64,000 nucleotides of DNA. Source: Hydrogenovibrio kuenenii DSM 12350 (GTDB lineage: Bacteria > Pseudomonadota > Gammaproteobacteria > Thiomicrospirales > Thiomicrospiraceae). Below the pieces are notes generated by a model. That model did not search any database. It had not been told where the DNA came from and saw nothing but the letters and a program-made list of their open reading frames with translations. Within the stretch, counting starts at the first letter, position 1. The number at the start of each line of letters is the position of its first letter. The stretch lies in NCBI RefSeq assembly GCF_000526715.1, contig NZ_JAGP01000001.1, forward strand, positions 2,356,001 to 2,420,000. The letters run 5' to 3'. Made by a program: the position numbers and the translations under genes. Below are positions 46,538-56,717 of this stretch, one piece after another.

Positions 46538-46551
46538 GTTTCACATGAAAC
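46538..46551 (-). other. parS-like site 3 (intergenic)
   Basis: GTTTCACATGAAAC on the plus strand is the exact complement of the 14-mer found at 2482, 22358 and 60007. The surrounding 16-mer (46537-46552) matches 14 of 16 positions of the ParB consensus. The only copy outside a coding sequence, between the YjbQ and chemotaxis genes. Confidence 0.55.
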
Positions 46552-46677
46552 ATTTTACTACGTAAAAAAACTAATTTATTGAAAGTAAAAGAGATTTTTA
46601 TGATGTTTCATAAAAGGTTAAAAATTCCTTAACGATGGATTGCTAAAGTACGCGCTGTCATTGCAAAGGAAAATAGA

Positions 46678-49413
46678 ATGTTAAAACTCAAAAATAAGAT
46701 TATTTTGAACTTAATGGTTGTCGGAATTTTACCACTAATTGTAGTAGTTTCTATTTCTTGGTTTCTAACTAAGAATGAAATATCTAAAGAAACCTATAGC
46801 CACTTAGAAGCCGTTAGAGATCTTAAAGAACAGGCGTTAACAGACTATTTCCAACAGGTAAAAGCGCAGCTGGTCAACCTTTCTGCCACCAGCCGAGTTC
46901 AAAGAATGGCAGGTTACATTGCACCTAACTTTGCCTATATGGTCGATTTTTTAGCGGTAAACAAAACCGAACAAAAAGAAGCCGTAAAAAATTATTGGAA
47001 GACACAGTTTGCTAAAGAGTATCTAAAACGTAATCCTGGTAGTCATCTTAATATCGATAAGTATTTTGATCAGATGGATCCTTCTGCAATTAGCGCGCAA
47101 TATCTGTATTTAGCCTCTAATCCATTTCCTTTGGGGCAGAAAAATAAACTGCTGACAGCAAAAAAAGATGAGTCACCTTATTCTGACTTTCACTCGCTAA
47201 ACCATGCGTTTTTTAATCAGTATCTGAAGAATTTTGGTTTGTTTGATATTTTTGTTATCAGTAATGATGGCAGAGTAGGTTATAGCGTTTATAAGAATCT
47301 TGAGTTTGGTACAGACTTGAACAAGGGGCCATGGAAAAAATCAGGTCTGGCACGTGCTTTTCAAGCGGCTAAAAAACTCAAAAAAGGGCAAGTCTACTTA
47401 GAAGACTTTGCACTTTACACGCCTTACTATGATGCACCAAGTAGCTTTATTGCTACGCCGATTTTTGATGATGATGGGCGCCAAGGCACATTGGTTTTCC
47501 AATTGCCTTTAGATCGTATTACCCAAGTGATGAGTGCTCGTTCAGGAATGGGTAAAACGGGTGAATCTTATTTGGTTGGTCCCGATGGTTTATTGCGTTC
47601 CGATACCTTTCTAGATGCGTCGCATTTTAATGTTGTGAATGCTTTCCGTGATCCTAAGCAATATAAAATTATCTCTTCACAGGTTAAACAAGCGATTGCA
47701 GGCAAAAAAGGATCGATGTTAACAACCAACTATCTTGGTCAATCAGTGTTATCAGCCTATGGACCAATCAAAATCCTCGACAAAAACTGGGGCATGATAG
47801 TTGAAATCAATAAAAAAGAAGCCTATGCCTCTTTAACCCAGTATCTTCAACTTATATTGGTAATCACAGGGGTGATTTTGATTGTGTTGTTAGTAATGGG
47901 CATATTCTTAAGTCACAGTATTACCAAACCGATTTTGAAAATTGCTAAAACCATTCGTACCGTTGGTAAAACAGGGGACTTCTCTTTGAAGTCTGATGTT
48001 AAGTCAAAAGATGAAATTGGTGAAATGGGACAAGCCTTTAATGAAATGACATCGGATTTATCTGCCATTTTCGGTGAGATCAATTTTGTAGTGGATCAGA
48101 TTTCAAAAGGACAGTTCCAACATAAAATTACCGGAGAATTTTCAGGGGACTTGGCAACATTGAAAACAGGTGTGAATACTTCTGTTGAGATGATCGAAAA
48201 AACCATGAGTGTGATTCGTTCTGCGCTAGAAAACTTGGAACAGGGTGAATTTAAAACCAATGTATTGGTAGATGGCGAAATACAAGGTGAGTTCCAGCAA
48301 ATATTATCAAATTTAGGTTCCGCAATGCAGGGTCTGGATGCGATTATCAATGAAATTAACCAAGTGATGCGTGAAGTGAAACATGGCGTGTTTGATCAAC
48401 GTTCAACTTCTGAAGCCAAGGGAGATCTTAAGTACCTGCAATCGAATATCAATATTTCATTAGATGCGTTGCAAAATGCATTCTCTGAAATTAAGCAGGT
48501 CGTTGAAGCTCAAGCTCTGGGTGATTTAACGCAAAAGGTTCAAGGTGATTATCCAGGTGACTTAGGTGTGCTGGCCAAAGACCTTAACCGAGCGACTGAA
48601 TCAAGCCAAGTGGCATTGCATCAAGTAAATACCAATGCCCGTTTGGTCTTTGACAGTGCTCAAGAGATTGCTAAAGGAAGTGAAGACGTTTCTTTAAGAA
48701 CACAAAATCAGGCGTCGGCGCTTGAAGAAACGGTAGCAACCATGGAACAGATGAATTCTGCCGTTGCACAAAATGCAGAGAATGCGCAGAGCGCAGCAGA
48801 GAAAGCTGAATCCACAGCAAAAATAGCTGAAGAAGGCCGTGTGGTGATGCAGCAGCTACAAAATGCGATGGTCGATATTTCAGAGTCCAGTCAACGTATT
48901 CCAGCCATTATCGAGTTGATTGAGAGTATTGCTTTCCAAACCAATCTATTAGCGTTAAATGCAGCAGTTGAAGCTGCAAGAGCAGGGGAGCAAGGACGAG
49001 GATTTGCGGTTGTAGCCTCTGAAGTCCGTACGCTTGCCGGGAAGTCCACCTCTGCGGCGCATGACATTAAAGTACTGATTGAAGATTCCGTTTCTAAGGT
49101 TGAGACAGGAACAAAATTGACTGAGTCTTCTATGGCGTTCTTAAACAAGATTCATTTAGGCATAACAGAAGTCAACAATGTGGTTGCCGATATCAGCCAT
49201 GCGACTGCGGAACAAAGTCTCGGTATCCATCAGGTGAATACTTCCATGACGTCAATTGATGCAGATAACCAGCAAAATGCTGCTCTTTCAGAGCAAACTG
49301 CCAGCGCGGCAGATGCTTTGAAAGAAATGGCTGAAAAGCTTGAACAATCGGTTACTCAGTTCAAGCTATCAGCCTCAATCGAAAGCTTGGAATATGAAAA
49401 AGAGGTGGCTTAA
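46678..49413 (+). CDS. Methyl-accepting chemotaxis protein
   Basis: 911-residue receptor. First helix about 9-31, large dCACHE-like periplasmic sensor (about 35-390, with [21 protein letters not shown]), second helix about 391-412, HAMP at about 412-465, and then further HAMP-like repeats (IISKGQF and [14 protein letters not shown]-type) before the signalling domain (about 640-895) with the hairpin tip [20 protein letters not shown]. No pentapeptide CheR tether at the C-terminus. Ligand unknown. Confidence 0.93.
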   Translation: MLKLKNKIILNLMVVGILPLIVVVSISWFLTKNEISKETYSHLEAVRDLKEQALTDYFQQVKAQLVNLSATSRVQRMAGYIAPNFAYMVDFLAVNKTEQKEAVKNYWKTQFAKEYLKRNPGSHLNIDKYFDQMDPSAISAQYLYLASNPFPLGQKNKLLTAKKDESPYSDFHSLNHAFFNQYLKNFGLFDIFVISNDGRVGYSVYKNLEFGTDLNKGPWKKSGLARAFQAAKKLKKGQVYLEDFALYTPYYDAPSSFIATPIFDDDGRQGTLVFQLPLDRITQVMSARSGMGKTGESYLVGPDGLLRSDTFLDASHFNVVNAFRDPKQYKIISSQVKQAIAGKKGSMLTTNYLGQSVLSAYGPIKILDKNWGMIVEINKKEAYASLTQYLQLILVITGVILIVLLVMGIFLSHSITKPILKIAKTIRTVGKTGDFSLKSDVKSKDEIGEMGQAFNEMTSDLSAIFGEINFVVDQISKGQFQHKITGEFSGDLATLKTGVNTSVEMIEKTMSVIRSALENLEQGEFKTNVLVDGEIQGEFQQILSNLGSAMQGLDAIINEINQVMREVKHGVFDQRSTSEAKGDLKYLQSNINISLDALQNAFSEIKQVVEAQALGDLTQKVQGDYPGDLGVLAKDLNRATESSQVALHQVNTNARLVFDSAQEIAKGSEDVSLRTQNQASALEETVATMEQMNSAVAQNAENAQSAAEKAESTAKIAEEGRVVMQQLQNAMVDISESSQRIPAIIELIESIAFQTNLLALNAAVEAARAGEQGRGFAVVASEVRTLAGKSTSAAHDIKVLIEDSVSKVETGTKLTESSMAFLNKIHLGITEVNNVVADISHATAEQSLGIHQVNTSMTSIDADNQQNAALSEQTASAADALKEMAEKLEQSVTQFKLSASIESLEYEKEVA

Positions 49414-49423
49414 ACCTCTTTTT
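49397..49423 (+). terminator. Intrinsic terminator overlapping the chemotaxis gene's stop
   Basis: AAAAAGAGGT (49397-49406) pairs exactly with ACCTCTTTTT (49414-49423) around a 7-nt loop. The upstream arm is inside the coding sequence. It serves two convergent genes. Confidence 0.7.
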
Positions 49424-49431
49424 AGAGGGTT

Positions 49432-49866
49432 TTAAAGCTTGAGCGCCTTTACTTTGATTTGGTAAGCTTTATGGCAAGCAACACAGTTTTTTTGTAATGC
49501 CGCCAAACGGTTTAGGATGACCTCTTTATCACCCAGACTTGAAGCTTCATCAGCAATGCTTTCAAAGCCACGATGTGTTTCTGGACCTAATTTCATCATA
49601 CCAGGTGGTAGTTGTTTTTTAAGCGATAGAGGAGTGTTCTTAATCATTTTGATACCTACTTCTCGCGCTGATTTTTCCACTTGGTCCATATTATCTGCCA
49701 GGCTGGCCTCTAGTATTTGTTGGCTGGCAGACATGAAATCACGCATTTCTTGTAAGAACATGGCTTTTTGTTCTGCAGATAGCCACACAATGGTTCGGTT
49801 ATCTGCATAGCTATTGGCTGAAAATATCAGCCCCATTAACATCAATAAAAGATTTCTTTTCATCAC
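49432..49866 (-). CDS. Small c-type cytochrome (class II, cytochrome c'/c-556-like)
   Basis: 144 residues: signal peptide (1-21, ANSYA|DNRT), a four-helix-type body and a single C-terminal haem site CVACH in LQKNCVACHKAYQIK, as in class II cytochromes c. It is periplasmic; role unknown, possibly gas binding or electron transfer. It would be matured by the ResB/CcsA system in this window. A 19-bp repeat relative lies inside it (49689-49707), coding SLADN. It lies 29 bp downstream of the TetR gene on the same strand. Confidence 0.82.
   Translation of the reverse strand: MMKRNLLLMLMGLIFSANSYADNRTIVWLSAEQKAMFLQEMRDFMSASQQILEASLADNMDQVEKSAREVGIKMIKNTPLSLKKQLPPGMMKLGPETHRGFESIADEASSLGDKEVILNRLAALQKNCVACHKAYQIKVKALKL
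49689..49707 (-). repeat. 19-bp dispersed repeat, copy 10 (intragenic)
   Basis: 16 of 19 positions match on the minus strand; reads A-S-L-A-D in the cytochrome gene. Confidence 0.6.
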
Positions 49867-49895
49867 TACGCTCCTTTGCGCTTGTTACTTAATGT

Positions 49896-50522
49896 TTAGT
49901 GAATTTTTACTGCATTATTAATCAAACGATAAATTTCGTTGGTTGCTTCATCTAATGTCGGATCAAGTGGTTGCTCGGAGCCAATAGCATCACGCATTGG
50001 CTTACTGGTGATAAAGAAACATAGGCTGCCGATAATCATAAAGTGCGTGGTTAAAGGGTCCACTTTAGCGAAGATGCCCTGTTTTTCCCCCTCAAGCAGA
50101 ATGGTTCTCAGAGCTTCAAGTAAGCGCTGCATTTGCTGTCTGGCTGCTATGGGCATGTGGATGCCGCCAGAGGCGATTTCTCGCATTAGAATGGATGGCA
50201 TTTGGCTGTGGGTTTGAGTTTGCTTTGCAAACGTCTGTACAAATGCCCAGAGCTTGTCTTCTACTCCCGTTTGCGATTCAACTTGAGCGATGACCGCATC
50301 TGCTACAGTCGCAAACAGGTCATGCAAACAAAAATCATAAAGATTTTCTTTGCTTTGAAAGTGATAGTAAATGCTCGCTTTATTTACCGCTATAAGTTCA
50401 GCCAATTCATCCATAATCGTGCCGTCATAGCCTTTTTCTGCAAACAGTTTGGTAGCGGCCTGTTGGATTTTGATCGCGGTTTTAGATGTTTTTTTATTCA
50501 ATGGCATTACTTCGTTCATCAT
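49896..50522 (-). CDS. TetR/AcrR family transcriptional regulator
   Basis: 208 residues. N-terminal helix-turn-helix (about 14-60: IQQAATKLFAEKGYDGTIMDELAELIAVNKASIYYHFQSKENLYDF), and a C-terminal ligand domain of about 140 residues with FVQTFAKQTQTHSQMPSILMREIASGG, the YcdC/TetR_C-like layout. It probably represses its own gene and perhaps prlC through the inverted repeat in the divergent gap. Ligand unknown. Confidence 0.9.
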   Translation of the reverse strand: MMNEVMPLNKKTSKTAIKIQQAATKLFAEKGYDGTIMDELAELIAVNKASIYYHFQSKENLYDFCLHDLFATVADAVIAQVESQTGVEDKLWAFVQTFAKQTQTHSQMPSILMREIASGGIHMPIAARQQMQRLLEALRTILLEGEKQGIFAKVDPLTTHFMIIGSLCFFITSKPMRDAIGSEQPLDPTLDEATNEIYRLINNAVKIH

Positions 50523-50542
50523 AGGTTTTTCATTGTTTGAAA

Positions 50543-50579
50543 TTATTTAACTATACAGTTTAACTATTTAGTTAAATAA
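50543..50579. promoter_or_regulatory. Palindromic operator candidate for the TetR regulator
   Basis: TTATTTAACTA (50543-50553) is perfectly repeated inverted as TAGTTAAATAA (50569-50579). Inside lies a second perfect palindrome, TTTAACTATTTAGTTAAA (50559-50576), so the half-site TTTAACTA occurs three times. It sits 20 bp before the TetR start and about 80 bp before prlC. Confidence 0.65.
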
Positions 50580-50657
50580 GTCAAAAATTTTCACAACGCT
50601 GTTGATGCACTATAATTTGTACACTTAAATAAAAATGATTAAACAAAGGGCATAAAG

Positions 50658-52748
50658 ATGCAGAACTCCGAAGTTTCGACGAATCCTCTTTTGGATATAA
50701 ATGGTTTACCGAGATTTGATGCGTTTCATGTGGAACACATTAAACCCGCTGTCGAAACTCTGATCAAAGAAAACCTAGAAAAGATCGAGTATTTGATTGA
50801 GGAATCAATCGCGCCGACTTGGGAAAATTTTGTTCAGCCGCTAGAAGTACTGAGTAACCGTTTGGAAAGAGTTTGGGGGCCGGTCAGTCATTTAGATGCA
50901 GTGAAAAATAATGATGCTTGGCACGAAGCTTATAATGAGTGTCTTGCACCGATTACGGATTACTATGCACAGATGGGTCAAAACAAAGGTTTGTTTAAAA
51001 AGTTTGAAGCCATAGTTAATTCAGCGGAATATCACAGCTATACACTTGCTCAGAAAAAGGTTGTGGAAAATGCATTACGGGATTTTCGTTTATCCGGTAT
51101 CGATCTGCCAAGTGAAAAGCAGGATGAATACAAATCTATCTCGCAGAAATTATCGCAATTGAGCAGTCAGTTTAGTAACAATGTTTTAAAAAGTAGCCAA
51201 GCTTGGTCAAAGCATATTACAGATGAAGCTGAGTTGTCTGGACTGCCAGAAACTGCAATGGGTTTATTGAAGCAACTCGCTGAACAGCGTAGCGAAAAGG
51301 ATGGAAAGTCTTATCCGGGTTGGATGGTGACGTTAGATTTTCCATCTTATCTGGCAGTGATGACACATGCAGATAATCGCTCTCTAAGAGAAGAGGTGTA
51401 TAAAGCATTTTCTACTAGAGCATCTGAATTGGCAGATAATCCAGCCTATGATAATTCCGACTTGATTAGACAAATCTTAGATTTACGCCATCAAAAAGCC
51501 CAATTACTTGGTTTTGATCATTATGCAGATTTATCGCTTGCAACCAAAATGGCAGAGTCAATCGAGCAAGTAACAAGCTTTATTCGCGATTTGGCAACAC
51601 AATCCAAACAACAAGCCGAGCTTGAGCTCAATAAACTAAAAGACTTTGCCAAAACCCTTGACCCCAGCCTGGTAGATTTTCAACCTTGGGATGTTAGCTA
51701 TTGTTCTGAGAAATATAAGAATGAAACCCTGTCTTTATCACAGGAAGTACTTCGTCCTTTTTTTCCGGTGGAAAAAGTATTGGGCGGTCTATTTAAAATT
51801 ACCGAGACTTTGTTTGGGGTAAAAGTCCAGCAGCGTGAAGATGTAAAAACCTGGCATAAAGATGTGCGTTTTTATGATGTCATGGGTAATCAGAATGAAG
51901 TTGTGGCGTCTTTTTATCTCGACTTATATGCCCGAGAAAATAAGCGTGGTGGCGCATGGATGGATTCGGCAATCAGTCGTTGGAAATTGCCATCTGGAGA
52001 AATTCAAACGCCTGTAGCTTATTTAGTGTGTAACTTCACGCCGCCAGTCGGCGATAAACCAGCGTGTTTAACGCATGACGAGGTAACAACCTTATTCCAT
52101 GAGTTTGGTCATGGTTTACATCACATGTTGACGGAAATGAGCCACTTTGATGTTTCTGGCATTAATGGTGTGCCCTGGGATGCAGTAGAGTTGCCATCAC
52201 AATTTATGGAAAACTTTTGCTGGCATAGAGAAAGCTTAGATTTAATGACTTCTCATATTGAAACAGGCGATTGTCTGCCGGAAGAGTTATTGCAAGCATT
52301 GCAAAAAAGTAGAGGTTTTCAGTCGGCAATGATGATGTTACGTCAATTGGAATTCAGTCTGTTTGATTTTGTTGCACACGCTGAATATGATCCGAATGAA
52401 CCCAAAGAAATTCTGCAGCTTGCACAAGAAGTACGTGATGAAGTAGCTGTGATTCAACCACCTGAATACAGTCGTTTTGCACAAAGTTTTAGTCATATAT
52501 TCTCAGGTGGCTATGCTGCAGGCTATTTCAGTTATAAGTGGGCAGAAGTACTGTCTTCAGATGCGTTTGGGTTATTTGAAGAAGAAGGCATCCTTAACCC
52601 AGATATTGGCGCTAAGTTTAAAAACACGATTTTAGCTGCTGGCGGTTCTGTTCATCCGATGACATTGTTTAAAAGTTTCCGAGGGCGCGAACCACGGGTT
52701 GAAGCTTTATTAAGGCATTCTGGCATTAAGGTGGAAGATGCTGCTTAA
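50658..52748 (+). CDS. prlC: Oligopeptidase A (M3 family)
   Basis: 696 residues, near the usual 680. Zinc site in LFHEFGHGLHHML (HExxH plus the downstream Glu in NFCWHRESL) and the N-terminal segment FDAFHVEHIKPAVETLI are typical of PrlC/OpdA, which degrades signal peptides and other small peptides in the cytoplasm. A relative of the 19-bp repeat lies inside (51663-51681, PSLVDF), and a near-parS site lies at 50723-50736. It is divergent from the TetR gene. Confidence 0.94.
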   Translation: MQNSEVSTNPLLDINGLPRFDAFHVEHIKPAVETLIKENLEKIEYLIEESIAPTWENFVQPLEVLSNRLERVWGPVSHLDAVKNNDAWHEAYNECLAPITDYYAQMGQNKGLFKKFEAIVNSAEYHSYTLAQKKVVENALRDFRLSGIDLPSEKQDEYKSISQKLSQLSSQFSNNVLKSSQAWSKHITDEAELSGLPETAMGLLKQLAEQRSEKDGKSYPGWMVTLDFPSYLAVMTHADNRSLREEVYKAFSTRASELADNPAYDNSDLIRQILDLRHQKAQLLGFDHYADLSLATKMAESIEQVTSFIRDLATQSKQQAELELNKLKDFAKTLDPSLVDFQPWDVSYCSEKYKNETLSLSQEVLRPFFPVEKVLGGLFKITETLFGVKVQQREDVKTWHKDVRFYDVMGNQNEVVASFYLDLYARENKRGGAWMDSAISRWKLPSGEIQTPVAYLVCNFTPPVGDKPACLTHDEVTTLFHEFGHGLHHMLTEMSHFDVSGINGVPWDAVELPSQFMENFCWHRESLDLMTSHIETGDCLPEELLQALQKSRGFQSAMMMLRQLEFSLFDFVAHAEYDPNEPKEILQLAQEVRDEVAVIQPPEYSRFAQSFSHIFSGGYAAGYFSYKWAEVLSSDAFGLFEEEGILNPDIGAKFKNTILAAGGSVHPMTLFKSFRGREPRVEALLRHSGIKVEDAA
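50723..50736 (+). other. parS-like site, one mismatch (GTTTCATGTGGAAC)
   Basis: Differs from the 14-mer by one base. It lies in prlC over the conserved peptide FHVEH, so protein conservation could explain it. Confidence 0.3.
51663..51681 (+). repeat. 19-bp dispersed repeat, copy 11 (intragenic)
   Basis: 17 of 19 positions match on the plus strand; reads P-S-L-V-D-F in prlC, the same phase as the other two coding copies. Confidence 0.65.
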
Positions 52749-53746
52749 AATCCCCAGTGAAAATTTAAACTGGAATAGCGGAAACGCTTTTCCGGTTGAT
52801 TATCATAATATTGTGGCGTCGATTTGGTGCTGTAATTAACACTAAATTGATTGTGGGTAAGGCCGATACCGACATCAAATAATGGAAAAAACTTTCGTCT
52901 ATTTACCAATGGCCTATCATCGGTGAATAAGCGGCCATCGGTGATTCGATTGTAAATTTCATAATTGACATTGATTGTTGAATAGACAAACCACCCCCAT
53001 CCCCATCCAAATTTGATGGTGTTGAGCTGGTTATCGAAAAAATTGGGTGAACAGTTAGAGGCATAATCTATGCCTAAACCACCTCCTAAATTGGTTCTCA
53101 ATGTTCCTAGCTGCCCACTTAGTGTGTAAAAACTATGGAAGCTGTCATTTGATAATTGTGATATATCGCTTTGTATACTTAGGTTGAAGTTGATCGTTGG
53201 TTGATTAGGGTATTGATGGTTCCAGCCTCTTTCATTGCTGTTTCCGATCAGTTTGTGAACGCCGTTTTGGATCTCTTCTCCACCGCTACCTGGGCCAATC
53301 CATCCCAGGTTCAATTCCATTCCCAGTTGTTGTTTTTGATAGGACTCTATATGGCGAAAGGCAAAATAAGTCCAACCGGTATTTGCCAGTGGTTCTATTT
53401 GGTTACCATCCTTTTTTCTGAGGGTGTAAATTTCTGTGGCTAAAATGAGCTGGTCTATTTGGTCGCTTTTAGGTGAGAAATGGGGGCGTAGAGGCTTGAA
53501 AAGAGGAGAAAATATCTGTTCGTTTAGCTTGATTGAGTTTTCAGTCCAATAAAAATGACTGCCGGCCGTATATTCCCGATCTGTCCCAAAAAGAATATCG
53601 TTATCCAAATTAAACACAATTTGAGTTGTGCCATTGTTAATCAATGTGCCGGCATAAGCTTTTGTTGTAAAGACTACAGCTGCAAACACAAGCGGTGTCT
53701 TTATCAAAAGAAATAAGGCAAAACGGTGCCTTATGACAGAAATCAT
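52745..53746 (-). CDS. LpxR-like outer-membrane lipid A deacylase (DUF2219)
   Basis: 333 residues with a long signal peptide (about 1-32, TTKAYA|GTLI). FNLDNDILFGTDREYTAGSHFYW and GPGSGGEEIQNGVHKLIG followed by RGWNHQYPNQP are DUF2219/LpxR signatures; LpxR removes the 3'-acyloxyacyl chain of lipid A in the outer membrane. The Asn-Asp of the FNLDND segment fits the calcium/active-site region. C-terminus ends NFHWGF, a good barrel end. Convergent overlap of 4 bp with prlC. Confidence 0.85.
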   Translation of the reverse strand: MISVIRHRFALFLLIKTPLVFAAVVFTTKAYAGTLINNGTTQIVFNLDNDILFGTDREYTAGSHFYWTENSIKLNEQIFSPLFKPLRPHFSPKSDQIDQLILATEIYTLRKKDGNQIEPLANTGWTYFAFRHIESYQKQQLGMELNLGWIGPGSGGEEIQNGVHKLIGNSNERGWNHQYPNQPTINFNLSIQSDISQLSNDSFHSFYTLSGQLGTLRTNLGGGLGIDYASNCSPNFFDNQLNTIKFGWGWGWFVYSTINVNYEIYNRITDGRLFTDDRPLVNRRKFFPLFDVGIGLTHNQFSVNYSTKSTPQYYDNQPEKRFRYSSLNFHWGF

Positions 53747-53941
53747 TTTATGTCCATATTATTTTTATATAGTGTAGTGAATATTACACTTTTGCATGAT
53801 GAAAATCACCAAGTATTCTTTATTGATAAATCATTATCAGATTGATTTAACCCATAATAAGAATGAATCGTGTTTTTAGGTGAAGTTGTTATAATCCTGC
53901 ACCAATGTCTATAACGATTTGATTTTGATGGAGAATGCAGG

Positions 53942-55222
53942 ATGCGTGTTGCCTATAAATTACCTTTACTTTTATTATTTAGTGCTCAGGCGCAAGCTTC
54001 AGGTTTTGCATTGATTGAGCAGTCGGCCAGCTTTCAAGGCTATTCGTATGCCGGAGCGGCGGCATCAGCTGCAGATGCTTCGACAATTTGGTTTAATCCG
54101 GCAGGAATGACTCAGATTAAAGGTAATCAAGCTATTTTAGGTGCGCATTTGATTGTACCGAAGGCAAAGTTCACCAATAAAGGCTCAACAACCCCTCTTT
54201 CAACAGCGATTACGGGTAGTGGTGAAGATGGGGCGACTATTGGTCTTGTCCCGAATATTTATTGGAAAGGTCAGTACGGTGCCTATGATGTTGGTTTAGG
54301 TATCAGCGTGCCTTTTGGTCAGGAGATCAAATATTCCGACAAATCGGTATTGCGTTACCATGCGACTACAACGGATCTGAAATCTTTGAACATCAACCCA
54401 TCGATAGCCAGAAAAATTAATGACAAATGGTCGGTCGGACTGGGATTAAATGCGCAATACGTGCATTTGATTATGGAAAATCAAGTTGATGTTGGGACAG
54501 CTCTTGGTAGCCCGTATACTTATTCTCAAAAATTAGATGGCCACGCTAAATTGACAGCCGATAGCTGGGCATATGGCTATAACTTGGGGGTTTTGTTCAA
54601 GCCGGCTGAGCAAACCCATATTGGATTCTCTTACCGTTCACAAATGTCCCATCATGCAAAAGGGAATGTGAAGTTCACGGACATTAACGCGGCAGCAGCC
54701 AGTTCCTTTCCAAATACGGGGGTGAGTTCCACAGTAAATCTTCCTGCTTCTGCAATGCTGAGTTTAACGCAAGGCATCTCACCTAATATGACCGTCTTGG
54801 CGGATGCGACTTGGACAGGTTGGAAGGCCTATGATTCTTTGGTGATTCATTATGATCAAGCTGTCGGTGGTAAGACACAATCTTCAACCAATCAACACTT
54901 TAAGGATGTGATGCGCTATTCACTTGGTTTGAAATATCAAATGAGCGACAGATTAAAACTGAGAACTGGGGTGGCAGTTGATGAAACGCCTGTACCGAAT
55001 GCTGCATCCAGAACGCCTAGAACTCCCGATTCAACGCGTAAATGGGTATCGGCAGGGTTTGGGTATGAGTTTAGTCCAAAAATGGGCGTAGACGTCGCTT
55101 ATAGCCACTTGTTTGCAGACCGTAGTGATGTGAACTATAACAATGGTAGCAACTATATTTTGAAAGGCTATTACGACTCTTCCGTTGATATTGTCAGCGC
55201 GCAATTCCGCTGGAATTATTAA
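53942..55222 (+). CDS. fadL: FadL/OmpP1/TodX family outer-membrane transporter
   Basis: 426 residues. Signal peptide about 1-19 (SAQAQA|SGF), mature N-terminus SGFALIEQSASFQGYSYAGA with WFNPAGMTQI, the FadL plug/hatch signature, and a barrel ending FRWNY. It takes up long-chain fatty acids or other hydrophobic compounds. It precedes the LplT-Aas pair by 129 bp across a terminator. Confidence 0.92.
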   Translation: MRVAYKLPLLLLFSAQAQASGFALIEQSASFQGYSYAGAAASAADASTIWFNPAGMTQIKGNQAILGAHLIVPKAKFTNKGSTTPLSTAITGSGEDGATIGLVPNIYWKGQYGAYDVGLGISVPFGQEIKYSDKSVLRYHATTTDLKSLNINPSIARKINDKWSVGLGLNAQYVHLIMENQVDVGTALGSPYTYSQKLDGHAKLTADSWAYGYNLGVLFKPAEQTHIGFSYRSQMSHHAKGNVKFTDINAAAASSFPNTGVSSTVNLPASAMLSLTQGISPNMTVLADATWTGWKAYDSLVIHYDQAVGGKTQSSTNQHFKDVMRYSLGLKYQMSDRLKLRTGVAVDETPVPNAASRTPRTPDSTRKWVSAGFGYEFSPKMGVDVAYSHLFADRSDVNYNNGSNYILKGYYDSSVDIVSAQFRWNY

Positions 55223-55243
55223 TCAAGTCCAATGAGCGAGCAT

Positions 55244-55269
55244 GCCCTGGTTTATTACCGGGGCTTTTT
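55244..55269 (+). terminator. Intrinsic terminator after the FadL gene
   Basis: GCCCTGG (55244-55250) pairs with CCGGGGC (55258-55264, one T-G pair) around a 7-nt loop, followed by T5. Confidence 0.8.
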
Positions 55270-55351
55270 GTAACTTTTGGTAAAAGTCGATTAAACTAGG
55301 TGCTTAAAGTAAATGTGTTTTTATAACATGCAAATTCATCAATATTAGGCT

Positions 55352-56659
55352 TTGAAGTTTGTGACCAAGACTTTCTTTTTTCAAAAACGTTTTTTTCCTT
55401 TGTTTTGCGTTCAGTTCTTGGGTGCATTTAATGACAATGTCTTTAAAAATGCTTTGGTGATGCTCATCACCTTTCAATTAGCGAAAACACCGAATGAAGC
55501 GGGGCTTCTCATTACCTTAGCAGCGGGAATTTTCATTTTGCCGTTTTTTCTATTATCCGCGTTTGCCGGACAACTGGCTGACAGTCATGATAAAACGATG
55601 TTAATCCGAAAGATTAAGTTAGCGGAAGTATTAATTATGCTGACGGCAGCAGTCGCTTTTTGGATGCAGGATATTCAACTATTACTTGTCGTTTTGTTTT
55701 TTATGGGCGCACAATCCGCATTTTTCGGTCCGATTAAATATGGGGTTTTGCCTGAGTATTTATCTGAAACTGAACTTTTGAAAGGCAATGGTTGGTTTAG
55801 TGGGTCTACTTTTATTGCGATTTTGCTAGGCACGCTTTTAGGTGGCTGGATGGTACTGAGCCAAGACGGTATCAAATGGGTGTCTCTCACCGTTATAGTG
55901 ATTGCGCTAGCGGGTTATCTTATGAGTTTGAAAGTTCCTTCTTCTGACCTGAAAATTGAGCCTGTTACTTTAGAGTGGAATCTTTTGGGTGCAATTCGTC
56001 ATGAAGTTGCTCATGCCCGCCAATTTCCACAAGCATTTTTTGCGGTATTGGCAATCTCTTGGTTCTGGTTTTTAGGTGCAACTTATTTAAGCCAAATGCC
56101 AGTGTTGGTTAAGGAAACGTTAGGTGCAAACGACTCAGTGGTATTGATGTTCTTATCACTCTTTTCCATTGGTATTGGTTTAGGCGCATGGGTGGTGAAT
56201 CAATTTAAGCTGGATATAGCCAATATTCGTCAACTTCGTTGGCTAGTGCTGCCTTTATTGGGTATCTCTTTGGTAATGTTGCTGTCCAATGCCTTAATGC
56301 AACATTCCGGTACGGACACCAGTGAGCACGGACTGATAACGCTGTCGCATTTTCTAAGTAGTCCATTTCACGATATTGTGCTTGTTTTAATGGGGTTGAT
56401 TGCCGTATTAGGCGGCATCTATATTGTCCCGCTTTATACGCTTCTGCAAGTGCAAACACCGGATGGTAAGCGTTCACGCATGGTGGCAGCCAACAACATC
56501 CTTAATGCCGTATTTATGGTGGCGTCATCGCTATGGATTATGATGCTTTATGCGCTGGATTGGTCTTTATTGACCATTTTGACAAGCATTGCGGTATTGA
56601 ATTTAGTTGCAGCGATTTGGTTTATGTTGCGTGCTAAAAGATTAAGTATCGAAGAATAA
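55352..56659 (+). CDS. lplT: MFS transporter, lysophospholipid transporter LplT-like
   Basis: 435 residues, about 12 helices. FFPLFCVQFLGAFNDNVFKNAL near the N-terminus is the LplT signature (LGAFNDN); LplT flips lysophospholipids to the cytoplasmic side for reacylation by Aas, encoded next door. Longer than E. coli LplT (397). The start is uncertain: TTG 55352 or GTG 55361, neither with an ideal ribosome site. Gap of 58 bp to the aas gene. Confidence 0.87.
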   Translation: MKFVTKTFFFQKRFFPLFCVQFLGAFNDNVFKNALVMLITFQLAKTPNEAGLLITLAAGIFILPFFLLSAFAGQLADSHDKTMLIRKIKLAEVLIMLTAAVAFWMQDIQLLLVVLFFMGAQSAFFGPIKYGVLPEYLSETELLKGNGWFSGSTFIAILLGTLLGGWMVLSQDGIKWVSLTVIVIALAGYLMSLKVPSSDLKIEPVTLEWNLLGAIRHEVAHARQFPQAFFAVLAISWFWFLGATYLSQMPVLVKETLGANDSVVLMFLSLFSIGIGLGAWVVNQFKLDIANIRQLRWLVLPLLGISLVMLLSNALMQHSGTDTSEHGLITLSHFLSSPFHDIVLVLMGLIAVLGGIYIVPLYTLLQVQTPDGKRSRMVAANNILNAVFMVASSLWIMMLYALDWSLLTILTSIAVLNLVAAIWFMLRAKRLSIEE

Positions 56660-56717
56660 TAAAAACATGGGCAGCATAAGCCGCTCGGTGTAAACAGAAA
56701 ATAGGAAAAATAAAAAC

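Noticed and set aside
53201-53443. Open frame on the plus strand inside the LpxR-like gene
   Set aside because: Opposite-strand frame over a well-supported gene, with no ribosome site or family match.
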